Assembly (NCBI GenBank): GCA_021788115.1
Contig: JAJYLA010000001.1
Span: forward strand, 1-64,000
Length of the DNA stretch: 64,000 nt
Origin: Actinomycetes bacterium
GTDB taxonomy: Bacteria; Actinomycetota; Acidimicrobiia; Acidimicrobiales; Palsa-688
Direction: 5' to 3'
The translations under genes were made by a program, and so were the position numbers. The notes under the pieces were generated by a model that saw nothing but the letters and a program-made list of their open reading frames with translations, had not been told where the DNA came from and made no database searches. This document shows positions 35,267-44,036 of this stretch, in pieces. Every line of letters begins with the position of its first letter. The stretch's first letter is position 1.

Positions 35267-36102
35267 GGGTACCGCCGATCGACGGGGAGCAGCTCGACGC
35301 CCTCCGCCGTCCGGCGGGCCTCGGCCAGCGAGCCGGGTGGGAGGATTTCGAGGACGTCGTCGGGCAGCTGGACGGTGCCGTCACGACCGACGACCACGTA
35401 CTCCTCCCCGGCGCGTCCTTCCGCACCGACGCGGCCGTCGCGGATGGTGACCGTACGCCCGAGGGCGACGCCCACGTCGGGGTCGTGGGTGACCGCCACC
35501 ACGGTGGTGCCCAGATCCCGGTTGGCGGCGGCGACGAGCTCGAGCACCGCCCTCGCCGAGTCCCGGTCGAGCTGGCTGGTGGGCTCGTCGGCGAGCAGCA
35601 GCCGCGGCCCGTTCGCGAGCGCCACGGCGACGGCGAGGCGTTGCTGTTCGCCGCCGGACAGCCTGCCGGCCCGCCGGTGGGCGGCGGCGCCGAGGCCGAC
35701 GGCGTCGAGGAGCGCCTCCGCCCTGCGCCGCTTGGCCCGGCGCGGGCGGCGGGTGGGGCGCTGGGCGAACAGGACGTTGCCCATCGCCGTCTCGTAGGAG
35801 AGGAGGTTGCGCGCCGGCGTCTGCAGCACCACGCCGACGTCGCGCAGGCGCATGCTGCTGGCCTGCGCGCGGGTGAGCGTGGCGAGCGACCGGCCGTACA
35901 CCTCGACGACGCCGGCGGTGGGGCGCATCAGCCCGGCGAGCAGCCACAGCAGGGTCGACTTGCCCGCCCCCGACGGGCCGAGCAGCGCGACGGTCTCGCC
36001 GTCGGAGACCTCGAAGTCGACGCCGCGCAGCGCGGTGACCTCCTCGCCCGCCGCCCCGTAGACGTGGACGAGGCCCTCGCAGAGCACCGCCAGGCTGCTC
36101 AC
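35263..36102 (-). CDS. ABC transporter ATP-binding protein (first ATPase)
   Basis: 279 aa with Walker A GPSGAGKST, signature LSGGEQQRLAVAVAL, Walker B LLLADEPTSQLD and switch His (VTHDPD), in the LolD/MacB branch. A C-terminal extension of about 55 residues (after TIRDGRVG) is longer than usual and is not recognised. Its GTG start overlaps the permease stop (GTGA) and its stop overlaps the second ATPase start, so the three proteins are translated as a coupled set. Confidence 0.9.
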   Translation of the reverse strand: MSSLAVLCEGLVHVYGAAGEEVTALRGVDFEVSDGETVALLGPSGAGKSTLLWLLAGLMRPTAGVVEVYGRSLATLTRAQASSMRLRDVGVVLQTPARNLLSYETAMGNVLFAQRPTRRPRRAKRRRAEALLDAVGLGAAAHRRAGRLSGGEQQRLAVAVALANGPRLLLADEPTSQLDRDSARAVLELVAAANRDLGTTVVAVTHDPDVGVALGRTVTIRDGRVGAEGRAGEEYVVVGRDGTVQLPDDVLEILPPGSLAEARRTAEGVELLPVDRRYP

Positions 36103-39100
36103 GCCGGCGGCTCTCGCAGCTGGTCCAGGCGGACGCCCAGCGCCAGGGTGACGCTGGCGGCCGTCGCGGCGGCCGCGACGACGACGGCCACCGCGGCGAG
36201 CACGCCCGCGAACGCCAGGGCGGGCGGCGAGTAGGACAGCGCCGGCGCGGGGGGCGCCACGAGAAGCTCGGGCACGTGGCGCAGGGCGAGAGCCATCGCG
36301 GCCAGGCCCGCGCCGATGCCGACGAGGACGCCGAAGGCGACGACCACGAGCTGCTCGGAGGCGAGCGCCCCGAGAAGGGTTCGCCGCCGCAGCCCCGTCG
36401 CGGCGAGGGCCGCCATCTCGTAGCGCCGGCGGCGGGCGAACAGGTAGAGCCCGAGCACCGCCCCGCCGGCGGCGAGGAGCGCCGCGGCGGCGGCCTCGGC
36501 GAGGAACAGCACCCTGGCGAGACCGGGGCCCTGGCGGCCGAGCAGAGCCGCGGCCGCACCTGCGGTCTGCACGCCCGCGATGCCCACCCCCTCGGACCGC
36601 AGGCGCGGCAGGATCGTCGCAGCGGCGCCGGGGGCAAACCAGACCTGCTGGACGGCGCCGATCGTGTTGTTGTCCGCGGCGATCGTGGCGTAGCGGCCGT
36701 CGACGACCACGCCGTTCGCGGGTGCGCCGGGCACGGATGCGACGGCGGAGATCACGTCGACCTTCAGGGTTCCCCCGTTGAGGCCCACGGCGTCGAGGGG
36801 CCCGGTCTTCTTTCCCGTGATCGCCGACGACGCGATCGCGGGGAGCCGGGCGGGGCGGTTGACCGAGCCCAGCACCGCGCTGTCGACGACCGGCATCATG
36901 AAAGTCCAGCGCAGCCCGCCGGCGCCGGCGCTCAGAGCCCTCCGCGACTCGCCGACGCTCCTGTCGCTCCAGCGGGAGGCGTCCGTGAAACCGGCGTCGA
37001 TCGGCTTCCAGCCGGAGGGGCCGTGCACCTCGGCGCCCGTGAAGACGACGTGGCCGGCGAGGGTTGCCGTCTTCGGGACCTGCGGCGAGGCTTCGAGCGT
37101 GAAGTCCTGCACCCGGCACGGGCATCCCGCCAGCGGCGCCGTCCGTGTCAGCACCCCTGACGTCGGCAGGACTCCCAGGTCGACCGGTGTCGAGCCGGGG
37201 CTCGTCGAGGTGTCGACGTCGAGGATGAGGTCGCTTCGCGCCGGCGAGAGTCTGGAGACGTCGATGTGGACGCGCACCTCGTCGCCCTCGAGCATCAGCG
37301 GCGGCGGCTCCGGGGGGTCGAGCGCCGCGGCGAGAGCCTGGCGGCCGTAACCCGCCGGCGGGGATGTCCACGTCGCGATCGCGACCCACGAGCGGGGGTC
37401 CACGGCGAGCGTGGTCGTGTCCTGGCTGCTGTACGTCTGGACGGGCGTGGCCCGCCGGCCGCTCGGGTCCGCCCTGGCGACGACCCCGGCAAGGGTGTGA
37501 CCCTCGGGCACCTCGACCGTCGCCACCGCCGGCGCCCCCACCTGCGCGTCGGCGAGGGTCCTGTAGTTGGCCTGGTCGACCTCCCAGCTCCCGAGCGAGA
37601 AGGTGGCGAGGGCGAAGGCGGTGGCCAGCATGATGGTCGTGCGGGTCCCGGCCGGCCGGCGGGCGATGTGGCGCAGGGAGAGAAACGCGACGAGACCGCC
37701 CCGGCGGCCGCTGCCCCCGGCGGCTATCCGGGAGGCGAACGGCAGCAGCCGCGATGCCACCACCGCCACGGCAAGGCCGAGCAGGCCCGGCACGAGCAGG
37801 CCGAGGGCGCTGGTGTGCGCCGAGGAGACCGTGCCGGTGACGAGAAGCTCGCCCAGCCCGGCGGCCGCCGCGGTGAGCAGGACGGAGTCGACCACCCAGG
37901 TCCGGTCGTTGGCCCGGCGGTTGGCGCGCCGCCACTGGTCCATCACCGGGCGGCGGAGGGTGCGCCGGGAAGCGAAAACCACGGCGGCGAGGCCGCCGGC
38001 GGTAGCCGCGGCCGCGGCCCCCCAGCCGAGGCCCGGGAGCCCGACGGGTGTCCCGGGCCGCAGCAGGGCGCGTCCGAGAAGCACGGCGAAGCCCCATCCG
38101 GCGGCGGCGCCGGCGGGGAAGGCCGCGGCGAGGATCGTCGCCGGCTCGGACAGGCCGAAGCTGAGCGTTCTCCACCAGCCGCGGCCGCGCAGCTTGGCGA
38201 GCGCCACCTCCGGGCCGCGCGCCGCTGCGGAATCGGTGACGAGCAGGAACAGCAGCAGCCACGCCAGGACCAGCAGCTGCGCGCTGACGACCACCACGGG
38301 CACCTCGAGCGAGGACCACCCCCGATCGACCTCCGCGAGGGTCGCGGGGATGTTGCTCGTCACCACCGCCTGGTTCATACCGAGCATCGGGTTGTCGAGC
38401 AAGCCCGGTATTTCTGCCGAAAGTGGTTTGACGTCCGAGGTGCGCATGCGGGACTGCTCGAGGATGAAGTCCATCACGATGGTCCCCTGGTTGGCTGCCG
38501 CCGCCGACTGGAGCGTGGAGCGAGGGGTGAACAGGGCGTCGCCACCTGGCGACCCGCCGGACCGAGAGCACTCGCTGGCGAACTCCACGGGAAAATAGAC
38601 GCACTCCCGGTCGAACCAGTAATCCGGAACCGGCCGCGGCGGTGGCCCGTAGATCCCCGTCACCGTCAGCGTGCCCCAATCCGGCACCGTGACCGGCTGG
38701 CCCACCGTCCAGTGGTTGGCGGCCGCCAGCGAACGGCTGGCCATCACCTGGCCCTTCGCGGTGGGGCAGGCTCCTTCGACGCGGAGATGGGCGCACACGT
38801 CGGTCCGCCACACGATGGGGAACGACTCCAGCAGCGCCGGCAGGTAGCCGGTCCCCTCGATCGCCTCGATCGGCGCGTGGAACGACCCGAGCCCGCTGAC
38901 GCTCTGCTCCACCTCCCCCTCCAGCGGTTGCAGGGTGCCGCTCACCGACCCGCTCTGGGTCACCTCGAAGCCGCGGCCGATGACGGGCGCCCGCGCCACG
39001 CTGTCGAGCAGGATCGACCTCTGGGACGCCGAGTAGTACGCCGGGCCCGCCGCCGCTGCGGCCACCGCCACCACCGCCACCAGGAGCACCATCGCGTTGG

Positions 39101-39149
39101 ACCCCGCCCGCGACGAGAGGCCCCGGAAGGCGCCGGCGAAGGGGATCAC
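36099..39149 (-). CDS. FtsX-like ABC permease
   Basis: 1016-aa permease from GTG 39149 (VIPFAGAFRG). A first membrane helix (about 22-40, VLLVAVVAVAAAAAGPAYY) is followed by a large extracytoplasmic MacB-like region, a central group of helices around residues 270-500, a second extracytoplasmic region, and a terminal FtsX domain with three to four helices (LFARRRRYEMAALAATGLR is the usual cytoplasmic coupling segment). This is the duplicated-FtsX architecture of lipid- or peptide-exporting or mechanotransmitting ABC systems. The substrate is unknown. The 173-nt gap to the upstream propeller gene shows no other feature. Confidence 0.85.
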   Translation of the reverse strand: MIPFAGAFRGLSSRAGSNAMVLLVAVVAVAAAAAGPAYYSASQRSILLDSVARAPVIGRGFEVTQSGSVSGTLQPLEGEVEQSVSGLGSFHAPIEAIEGTGYLPALLESFPIVWRTDVCAHLRVEGACPTAKGQVMASRSLAAANHWTVGQPVTVPDWGTLTVTGIYGPPPRPVPDYWFDRECVYFPVEFASECSRSGGSPGGDALFTPRSTLQSAAAANQGTIVMDFILEQSRMRTSDVKPLSAEIPGLLDNPMLGMNQAVVTSNIPATLAEVDRGWSSLEVPVVVVSAQLLVLAWLLLFLLVTDSAAARGPEVALAKLRGRGWWRTLSFGLSEPATILAAAFPAGAAAGWGFAVLLGRALLRPGTPVGLPGLGWGAAAAATAGGLAAVVFASRRTLRRPVMDQWRRANRRANDRTWVVDSVLLTAAAAGLGELLVTGTVSSAHTSALGLLVPGLLGLAVAVVASRLLPFASRIAAGGSGRRGGLVAFLSLRHIARRPAGTRTTIMLATAFALATFSLGSWEVDQANYRTLADAQVGAPAVATVEVPEGHTLAGVVARADPSGRRATPVQTYSSQDTTTLAVDPRSWVAIATWTSPPAGYGRQALAAALDPPEPPPLMLEGDEVRVHIDVSRLSPARSDLILDVDTSTSPGSTPVDLGVLPTSGVLTRTAPLAGCPCRVQDFTLEASPQVPKTATLAGHVVFTGAEVHGPSGWKPIDAGFTDASRWSDRSVGESRRALSAGAGGLRWTFMMPVVDSAVLGSVNRPARLPAIASSAITGKKTGPLDAVGLNGGTLKVDVISAVASVPGAPANGVVVDGRYATIAADNNTIGAVQQVWFAPGAAATILPRLRSEGVGIAGVQTAGAAAALLGRQGPGLARVLFLAEAAAAALLAAGGAVLGLYLFARRRRYEMAALAATGLRRRTLLGALASEQLVVVAFGVLVGIGAGLAAMALALRHVPELLVAPPAPALSYSPPALAFAGVLAAVAVVVAAAATAASVTLALGVRLDQLREPPA

Positions 39150-39322
39150 GGTATCCCCGTCACGGGCCGGCGGTCTTTCATGTGGAGATGCGCGGCGCCG
39201 GCCCGCTGTCCCTCTGGGCCGCACCTTCGAGGATGGACCTTTCGAGCCTCGACGTGTCGCCTCGCCGCCCCGAGCATGCGAGGGCCACGCTAGTCAACGC
39301 CCCGCCGGTCGGGTCCGCACGG

Positions 39323-40549
39323 CTACGGGGGGCCTATCCACACGAGCGGCAGGCCCGGCGACTCGACGGACGCGGCGGCGCCGCTCGCGGGCAAGACGAG
39401 GTCCCAGTGCCCCCGGCCGGTCGTGCGGTCGGGGAAGGTCGGGCACAGCAGCCACGAGCCGTCGGCCGACCAGACGCACCGCCCCGGCGACTGCGCCGAA
39501 TCAACGTACTGCCAGGTGTCGAAGGATCCCGTCTGCACGTTCCACACGTCCACCTCGGCGCCAGTGGCCCCCGCGGTCGGGACGGCGAGCGACGTTCCGT
39601 CGGGGGACCACGACGGTGACCCCAGCTCTGCCGCCTGGGTGCCGAGCAGGCGGCCTGCACGGTCGACGACCGCGATGCCGAGGGGGTGCCGTCCTTCGAT
39701 CGGCACCACCAAGATGGCCAGCTTGTCGCCGGCACCATCCGGGTAGAGCGCGAAGCTGACGGGCTGCTTCGGGTCGAAGCTCAGCGCCCCGGCCAGGCTC
39801 GCCGCCGTGGCGAGCACGACCGGCTTGGCGCCGGCGTCGCGCAACTCGACGCGGGAGTCGGCGGGAAGCGGCAGGACGCTGGAGGACGTCTCGGGTGGCG
39901 GGCCCGGGGCGGCGACGGTCACGAACGCCCCCCGCCGCTGGGGGTCCCCAACGGCGGCGTCGGCCACCCCCAGGCTCGTCGGGGGGCCGCCGGCGAGGGG
40001 ATCGAGCAGGACGGTGGCGGCGCTCGTCGCGTGCGGGTACCCGCCGAACCTGCCGTCGTCCAGGACGACGGCGTCCCGATCCCCGTCGGCAAACCCGGCG
40101 ACGAACATGGCCCGGGCGAGGTCGAGCCTGTGACGGATGACGAGGTTGCCGCTGTTGACGGCTACGACGGCCCCGCCCGAAAGGGCCGCGTACCGGCCGT
40201 CGGGCGATACGACGGCCTGCAAGGCGGACCCCGTCGTCAGTTGCGGCGAGGGTACGACGTGAGTGCCGTCGGGGTCGCTGATGCCCAGCACCCCGGCTGT
40301 CGACACGAACACGACCCGCCCGGGGGGGGACACCGTCGGCGCCGCCGGCCCCCGCGACCCCGCCGTCGTCGAGCCGCCGGCCAGGGCGACTGTCACGCCG
40401 GCGACGAGGCCGGCGGCCGCCATCAGGCCGGCGGACACGGCAAGCTTGAGGCGCAGGCTTCGCGGTGGCGGCTCGGGATCGAGCGCCGGGAAGTGAGCCA
40501 ACCGGTCCGCGACGCCCTCCATGGAGTCGTTGCGCACGGTGTCGCCCAC
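39323..40549 (-). CDS. Membrane-anchored beta-propeller protein (TolB/WD40-like)
   Basis: 408 aa with a short cytoplasmic N-terminus (about 36 residues, acidic and Pro-rich), one transmembrane helix (LAVSAGLMAAAGLVAGVTVA, about 37-56) and an extracytoplasmic domain with repeating SPDGRYAAL / SPDGTSLAV / SADGSWLLC units typical of TolB/PD40 propellers. GTG 40549 is favoured because TACTGT (revcomp 40557-40562) ends 7 nt upstream; a GTG at 40567 is also possible. The domain layout resembles anti-sigma-like or sensor proteins, but no sigma factor is adjacent. It may serve the downstream FtsX exporter. Confidence 0.7.
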   Translation of the reverse strand: MGDTVRNDSMEGVADRLAHFPALDPEPPPRSLRLKLAVSAGLMAAAGLVAGVTVALAGGSTTAGSRGPAAPTVSPPGRVVFVSTAGVLGISDPDGTHVVPSPQLTTGSALQAVVSPDGRYAALSGGAVVAVNSGNLVIRHRLDLARAMFVAGFADGDRDAVVLDDGRFGGYPHATSAATVLLDPLAGGPPTSLGVADAAVGDPQRRGAFVTVAAPGPPPETSSSVLPLPADSRVELRDAGAKPVVLATAASLAGALSFDPKQPVSFALYPDGAGDKLAILVVPIEGRHPLGIAVVDRAGRLLGTQAAELGSPSWSPDGTSLAVPTAGATGAEVDVWNVQTGSFDTWQYVDSAQSPGRCVWSADGSWLLCPTFPDRTTGRGHWDLVLPASGAAASVESPGLPLVWIGPP

Positions 40550-40583
40550 GAGTCCCACAGTATGCACGGCAAGTAGCGCCGGT

Positions 40584-40618
40584 CAGGCTGCAGGCTGCAG
40601 GCTGCAGGCTGCAGGCTG
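40584..40618. repeat. 7-bp tandem repeat, five copies
   Basis: CAGGCTG is repeated five times without interruption in the 250-nt noncoding gap between the propeller gene and ligD. The rest of the gap is G-rich with an inverted repeat at 40674-40736. No gene is supported there. Confidence 0.9.
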
Positions 40619-40673
40619 CCGGGGAGGCGGCGAGGGGGGCCGGCGGCGGCCGCCCGCGGGCGCGTCGTGTGAA

Positions 40674-40736
40674 CTTGGAGTGATTTCTCCTACTTGGCGA
40701 GGAAATGACGTCCGCAGCCGCCGGATCCACTCCAAG
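40674..40736. repeat. Inverted repeat in intergenic region
   Basis: CTTGGAGTG (40674-40682) is repeated inverted as CACTCCAAG (40728-40736) with a 45-nt interior that itself is unusually A+T-rich (TGATTTCTCC...GAGGAAATGA). It may be a structured RNA, terminator of ligD transcripts from the right, or a relic of an insertion. No target-site duplication is visible. Confidence 0.45.
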
Positions 40737-40799
40737 AAAGGGAATCCATGCCAGGAAAGGGTGGCCCCAGCGGTCGGGCGACCCGGCCGTCGCTGCCCC

Positions 40800-42635
40800 T
40801 CAGAGCCGGGGAAGGCGCTGGGCGTGCTCGAGGAGTGGGGCGAAGAGGTCCCCACGCTCGGCAAGGCGCTCGGGGAGTGTCCGCACCGTCCAGCGGTCGC
40901 TTCGAAGTTCGGGATCGTCGAGCTCGTCCCAGGTGATCGGGGCCGAGACGGGGGCGCCGGCAGCCGGCCGCGCGCTGTAGGGCGCGACCAGGGTCTTGTT
41001 GCGGGCGTTCTGGGTGTAATCGAGCCGGGCGAGTCCCTGGCGGGCAGCCTTCTCCCACGTCCAGCTCACCAGCTCGGGCACCGTGGCCCCCACGGCGCGC
41101 GACAGCTTCTCGACCCACGTGCGGGTCTGGTCGAAGGTGTAGCCCGGTTCCAGGGGCACCCAGATGTGGATGCCGCGGCCGCCGGTCACCTTGGGGAGCC
41201 CGAAGACGCCGAGGTGCTCGAGACCGCTGCGATAGAGGCGGGCGAGGAGGATGACATCATCGAAGCTGGTGCCTCTCCCGGGGTCGATGTCGATGAACGC
41301 GTAGGTGGGCTCTCCCACGTTGCTCGCGCGGGAGGTCCAGGGGTGCAGTTCGATGGCGCCGTAGTTGGCCATCCATGCGAGGGCGGGCGCGGAGTCGACG
41401 ACGAAGTAGCAGTCGCTTTCGCCGGGGTCCGCCTCGTTGTTGTGCCAGCGGGTGAGCCATGCGGGTGCGTGCGGGGGCACCTGCTTGTGCCAGAACCCGG
41501 GCTTGCCGGCGCCATTGGGGAAGCGGTGGAGGTTGACCGGCCTGCCGGCGAGGTAGGGGAGCATCGCCGGTGCCACAGTCGTGTAGTAGCGGATCAGGTC
41601 TTTCTTCGTGACGGGTTCCTCCCCGGCGCGGGCTGGGAAGAGAACCTTGGTGAGGTTCGTGAGCCGCAACTCCTGCCCGTGGAGCTCCCAGGTGCCGGAT
41701 TCCCCGAGCGCGTCAAGCGCCTGGAGCTCCCCGGCGGAGGGCGCCGACCAATCCGCGGCGGGCGCCGAGCGGGCAGCGGCGGGTGCCCCGCCATGCTGGG
41801 CGGCGAGCGACACCTCTGCCTCGCTCGCCGGGCGGTCGCTGCGCCATAGGGCTGAGGGAGCCGAGGCGACCTCCTCGTTGGTTCTGCCGCTCTTCACCGA
41901 TCGCGGGTGATCCTCGGGATGCCAACCCTCCCGGGCATGCTCGTCGTGCTTGTGCAGCATGAGCCACTGCTCGCCATCCCCGTTTCCTTTGCGGCCGCGT
42001 CGTGTTCGAACGAGGACGAAGCGGCCGCGGAGCTTCTCCCCGTGCAGATCGAAGTGGATCTCGCCGCCCGCGATCGACGCTGCAGGATCGTCCGGGCGAG
42101 CCGGCTCCCACGTGCCGCGGTCCCAAACGATGACGTCGCCGGCTCCGTACTGGCCGGAGGGGATAACGCCCTCGAAGTCGCGGTACTCGAGCGGGTGGTC
42201 TTCGACCTGGACGGCGAGAGCCCGCACGGACGGGTCCATGGTCGGTCCCTTCGGCATCGCCCAGCTGGCGAGCACCCCGTCTACCTCCAACCTGAAGTCG
42301 TAATGGAGGCGGCGCGCCCGGTGTCGCTGGACGACGAACCTGGCGCTGCGGTCCCTGCCGTCCCCGCCAGACTCGGCTGAGGATTCGGCCGGGGACTCGG
42401 CCGGGGACTCGGCCGGGGACCCGGCCGCCGGCTCGGCTGAGGACTCGGCCGCCGGCCCGGCCGGCGATCCGGCCGGCGGCCCCACACGGCCACGGCCGCG
42501 TCGTGGCGGACGTCTTGCCGGCCGGTCCTCCTGGTCGCCTGCCGGGGGGGACCCTTCGGGCTCCGGGGTCACGGAGAAGTCGCGCTTCGCCCGGTAATCC
42601 TCCAGCGGCCCCGGACGGCAGCGGCGCGGACCCAC
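40800..42635 (-). CDS. ligD: LigD-type protein: 3'-phosphoesterase plus polymerase domains, no ligase
   Basis: 611 aa from GTG 42635. The start region LEDYRAKRDFSVTPEP opens the phosphoesterase domain (about 95-235: RHRARRLHYDFRLEVDG with His111, HPLEYRDFEGVIPSGQYG). Between the two is an SPAE-type low-complexity linker (about 55-95) interrupting the N-terminus. The POL (primase-polymerase) domain spans about 315-605, with NLTKVLFP, FIDIDPG (Asp449/Asp451 metal ligands) and KVTGGRGIHIWVPL. There is no ATP-dependent ligase domain (no KYDG-type motif). In bacterial NHEJ the ligase may be separate; no Ku gene is in the window. Confidence 0.9.
   Translation of the reverse strand: MGPRRCRPGPLEDYRAKRDFSVTPEPEGSPPAGDQEDRPARRPPRRGRGRVGPPAGSPAGPAAESSAEPAAGSPAESPAESPAESSAESGGDGRDRSARFVVQRHRARRLHYDFRLEVDGVLASWAMPKGPTMDPSVRALAVQVEDHPLEYRDFEGVIPSGQYGAGDVIVWDRGTWEPARPDDPAASIAGGEIHFDLHGEKLRGRFVLVRTRRGRKGNGDGEQWLMLHKHDEHAREGWHPEDHPRSVKSGRTNEEVASAPSALWRSDRPASEAEVSLAAQHGGAPAAARSAPAADWSAPSAGELQALDALGESGTWELHGQELRLTNLTKVLFPARAGEEPVTKKDLIRYYTTVAPAMLPYLAGRPVNLHRFPNGAGKPGFWHKQVPPHAPAWLTRWHNNEADPGESDCYFVVDSAPALAWMANYGAIELHPWTSRASNVGEPTYAFIDIDPGRGTSFDDVILLARLYRSGLEHLGVFGLPKVTGGRGIHIWVPLEPGYTFDQTRTWVEKLSRAVGATVPELVSWTWEKAARQGLARLDYTQNARNKTLVAPYSARPAAGAPVSAPITWDELDDPELRSDRWTVRTLPERLAERGDLFAPLLEHAQRLPRL
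42371..42440. repeat. 12-bp tandem repeats inside ligD
   Basis: GGGGACTCGGCC is repeated at 42391-42402 and 42403-42414 with degenerate copies on both sides. It encodes SPAE/SSAE units in the linker before the phosphoesterase domain; the period is in frame. Confidence 0.7.
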
Positions 42636-42788
42636 GTTCCCATACCTACCCCTCGCCGGCGCGGTTCTCCAGCTCAGTCGGCCGTCACCGGCCCCGTGGC
42701 GTCGTCCAGCCGGCGGGCGGCTCTCGCCGGACCCGACCCGCCGCCACTCGCCGGCCGCCTCCGACACTCCTCCATCTACCCTGTATGC

Positions 42789-43934
42789 GTGGATATGCAG
42801 CCATCGGACGCCCACGTCCACGGCGACCGCGAGATCCCCGGCGGCACCCACATCCACGGCAGCGCCGGCGGCCAGGGTCACGGCCACAGCGACGACCGCG
42901 TCGGCGGGGGTCCCCGCGCCTCCGCCGCCTCCACGCACTCCCGTCCCCGCGGCCTCCGCCGACTGCTGGGATCGGTGATCCCCCGGCACAGCCACGACCC
43001 GAGCGAATCGGTCGCGGCCGCTCTGCAGTCCACCGACGAGGGGATGCGGGCACTGCTCGTCTCGCTCCTGGCCCTGGCTCTGACGGCCGCCGTGCAGCTG
43101 GCGGTCGTGCTGGTGACCGGCTCGGTGGCCCTCCTCGCCGACACGATCCACAACGCAGCCGACGCGCTCACAGCCCTTCCCCTCGGCGTCGCCTTCTGGC
43201 TCGGGAGGCGGCCCCCGACGAAGCGGTACACGTACGGGTACGGGCGCGCCGAGGACCTCGCCGGCATCTTCGTCGTGGCGGTGATCGCGTCGTCGGCGAT
43301 CGTGGCGGCGTGGGAAGCGACGCGGCGGCTCCAGCACCCGCAGCCCCTCCACCAGCTGGGGTGGGTGGCGGCCGCGGGTCTCGTCGGGTTCGCCGGCAAC
43401 GAGCTCGTCGCCGGTTACCGGGTGCGGACGGGCCGGCGGATCGGGTCTGCCGCACTCGTCGCCGACGGACTCCACGCACGCGCCGACGGGATCACTTCCC
43501 TGGCCGTTGTCGTCGGCGCCGGCGGAGCGGCGCTCGGGTGGCGGCTCGCCGACCCAGTCGTCGGGCTGGCCATCACGCTGGCCATCCTCGCCGTGCTGCG
43601 GGGTGCAGCACGCGACATCTACCGCCGTCTGATGGACAGTGTCGACCCCGACCTCGCCGACGATGTGCGACGGGTGCTCGCGTCGGTCGCCGGCGTGCAG
43701 AGCGTCGACTCCGTGCGGATCCGCTGGGTCGGCCACGAGCTGCGCGCCGAAGTGGAGGTCGTGTCGAACTCGGATCTCACCATCGCCGCCGGCCACGACA
43801 TCGCCGAGGAGGGGCTCCACCGGCTGCTGCACGAGATTCCGCGGCTCACCAGCGCGACCATCCACACCAATCCCTGCGACCACGACGGCCGCGACCATCA
43901 CCGCACGACGGCCCACCACTTCCGCCAGGAGTGA
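42789..43934 (+). CDS. Cation diffusion facilitator (CDF) metal transporter
   Basis: 381-aa CDF-family exporter, probably for Zn2+ or a similar divalent metal in exchange for protons. The N-terminus (residues 1-80) is His-rich (AHVHGD, THIHGS, GHGHSDD), a likely metal-binding loop. Transmembrane metal sites are ADTIHNAADALTALP and ADGLHARADGITSLA. The C-terminal cytoplasmic domain has VRIRWVGHELRAEVEV and a His-rich tail. GTG 42789 was chosen because TACCCT (42777-42782) ends 6 nt upstream; ATG 42795 is next. Regulation by metal is not visible. Confidence 0.9.
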   Translation: MDMQPSDAHVHGDREIPGGTHIHGSAGGQGHGHSDDRVGGGPRASAASTHSRPRGLRRLLGSVIPRHSHDPSESVAAALQSTDEGMRALLVSLLALALTAAVQLAVVLVTGSVALLADTIHNAADALTALPLGVAFWLGRRPPTKRYTYGYGRAEDLAGIFVVAVIASSAIVAAWEATRRLQHPQPLHQLGWVAAAGLVGFAGNELVAGYRVRTGRRIGSAALVADGLHARADGITSLAVVVGAGGAALGWRLADPVVGLAITLAILAVLRGAARDIYRRLMDSVDPDLADDVRRVLASVAGVQSVDSVRIRWVGHELRAEVEVVSNSDLTIAAGHDIAEEGLHRLLHEIPRLTSATIHTNPCDHDGRDHHRTTAHHFRQE

Positions 43935-44036
43935 CGAAGCGCTGCCGGCGCCGCTGTCGGCGGCCTCGTATGAGCGACAGGGCGGCTCAGCGCCGAGGGC
44001 GGCGACACGCCGAGGATGCCGGCGGGCTCGATCCCC

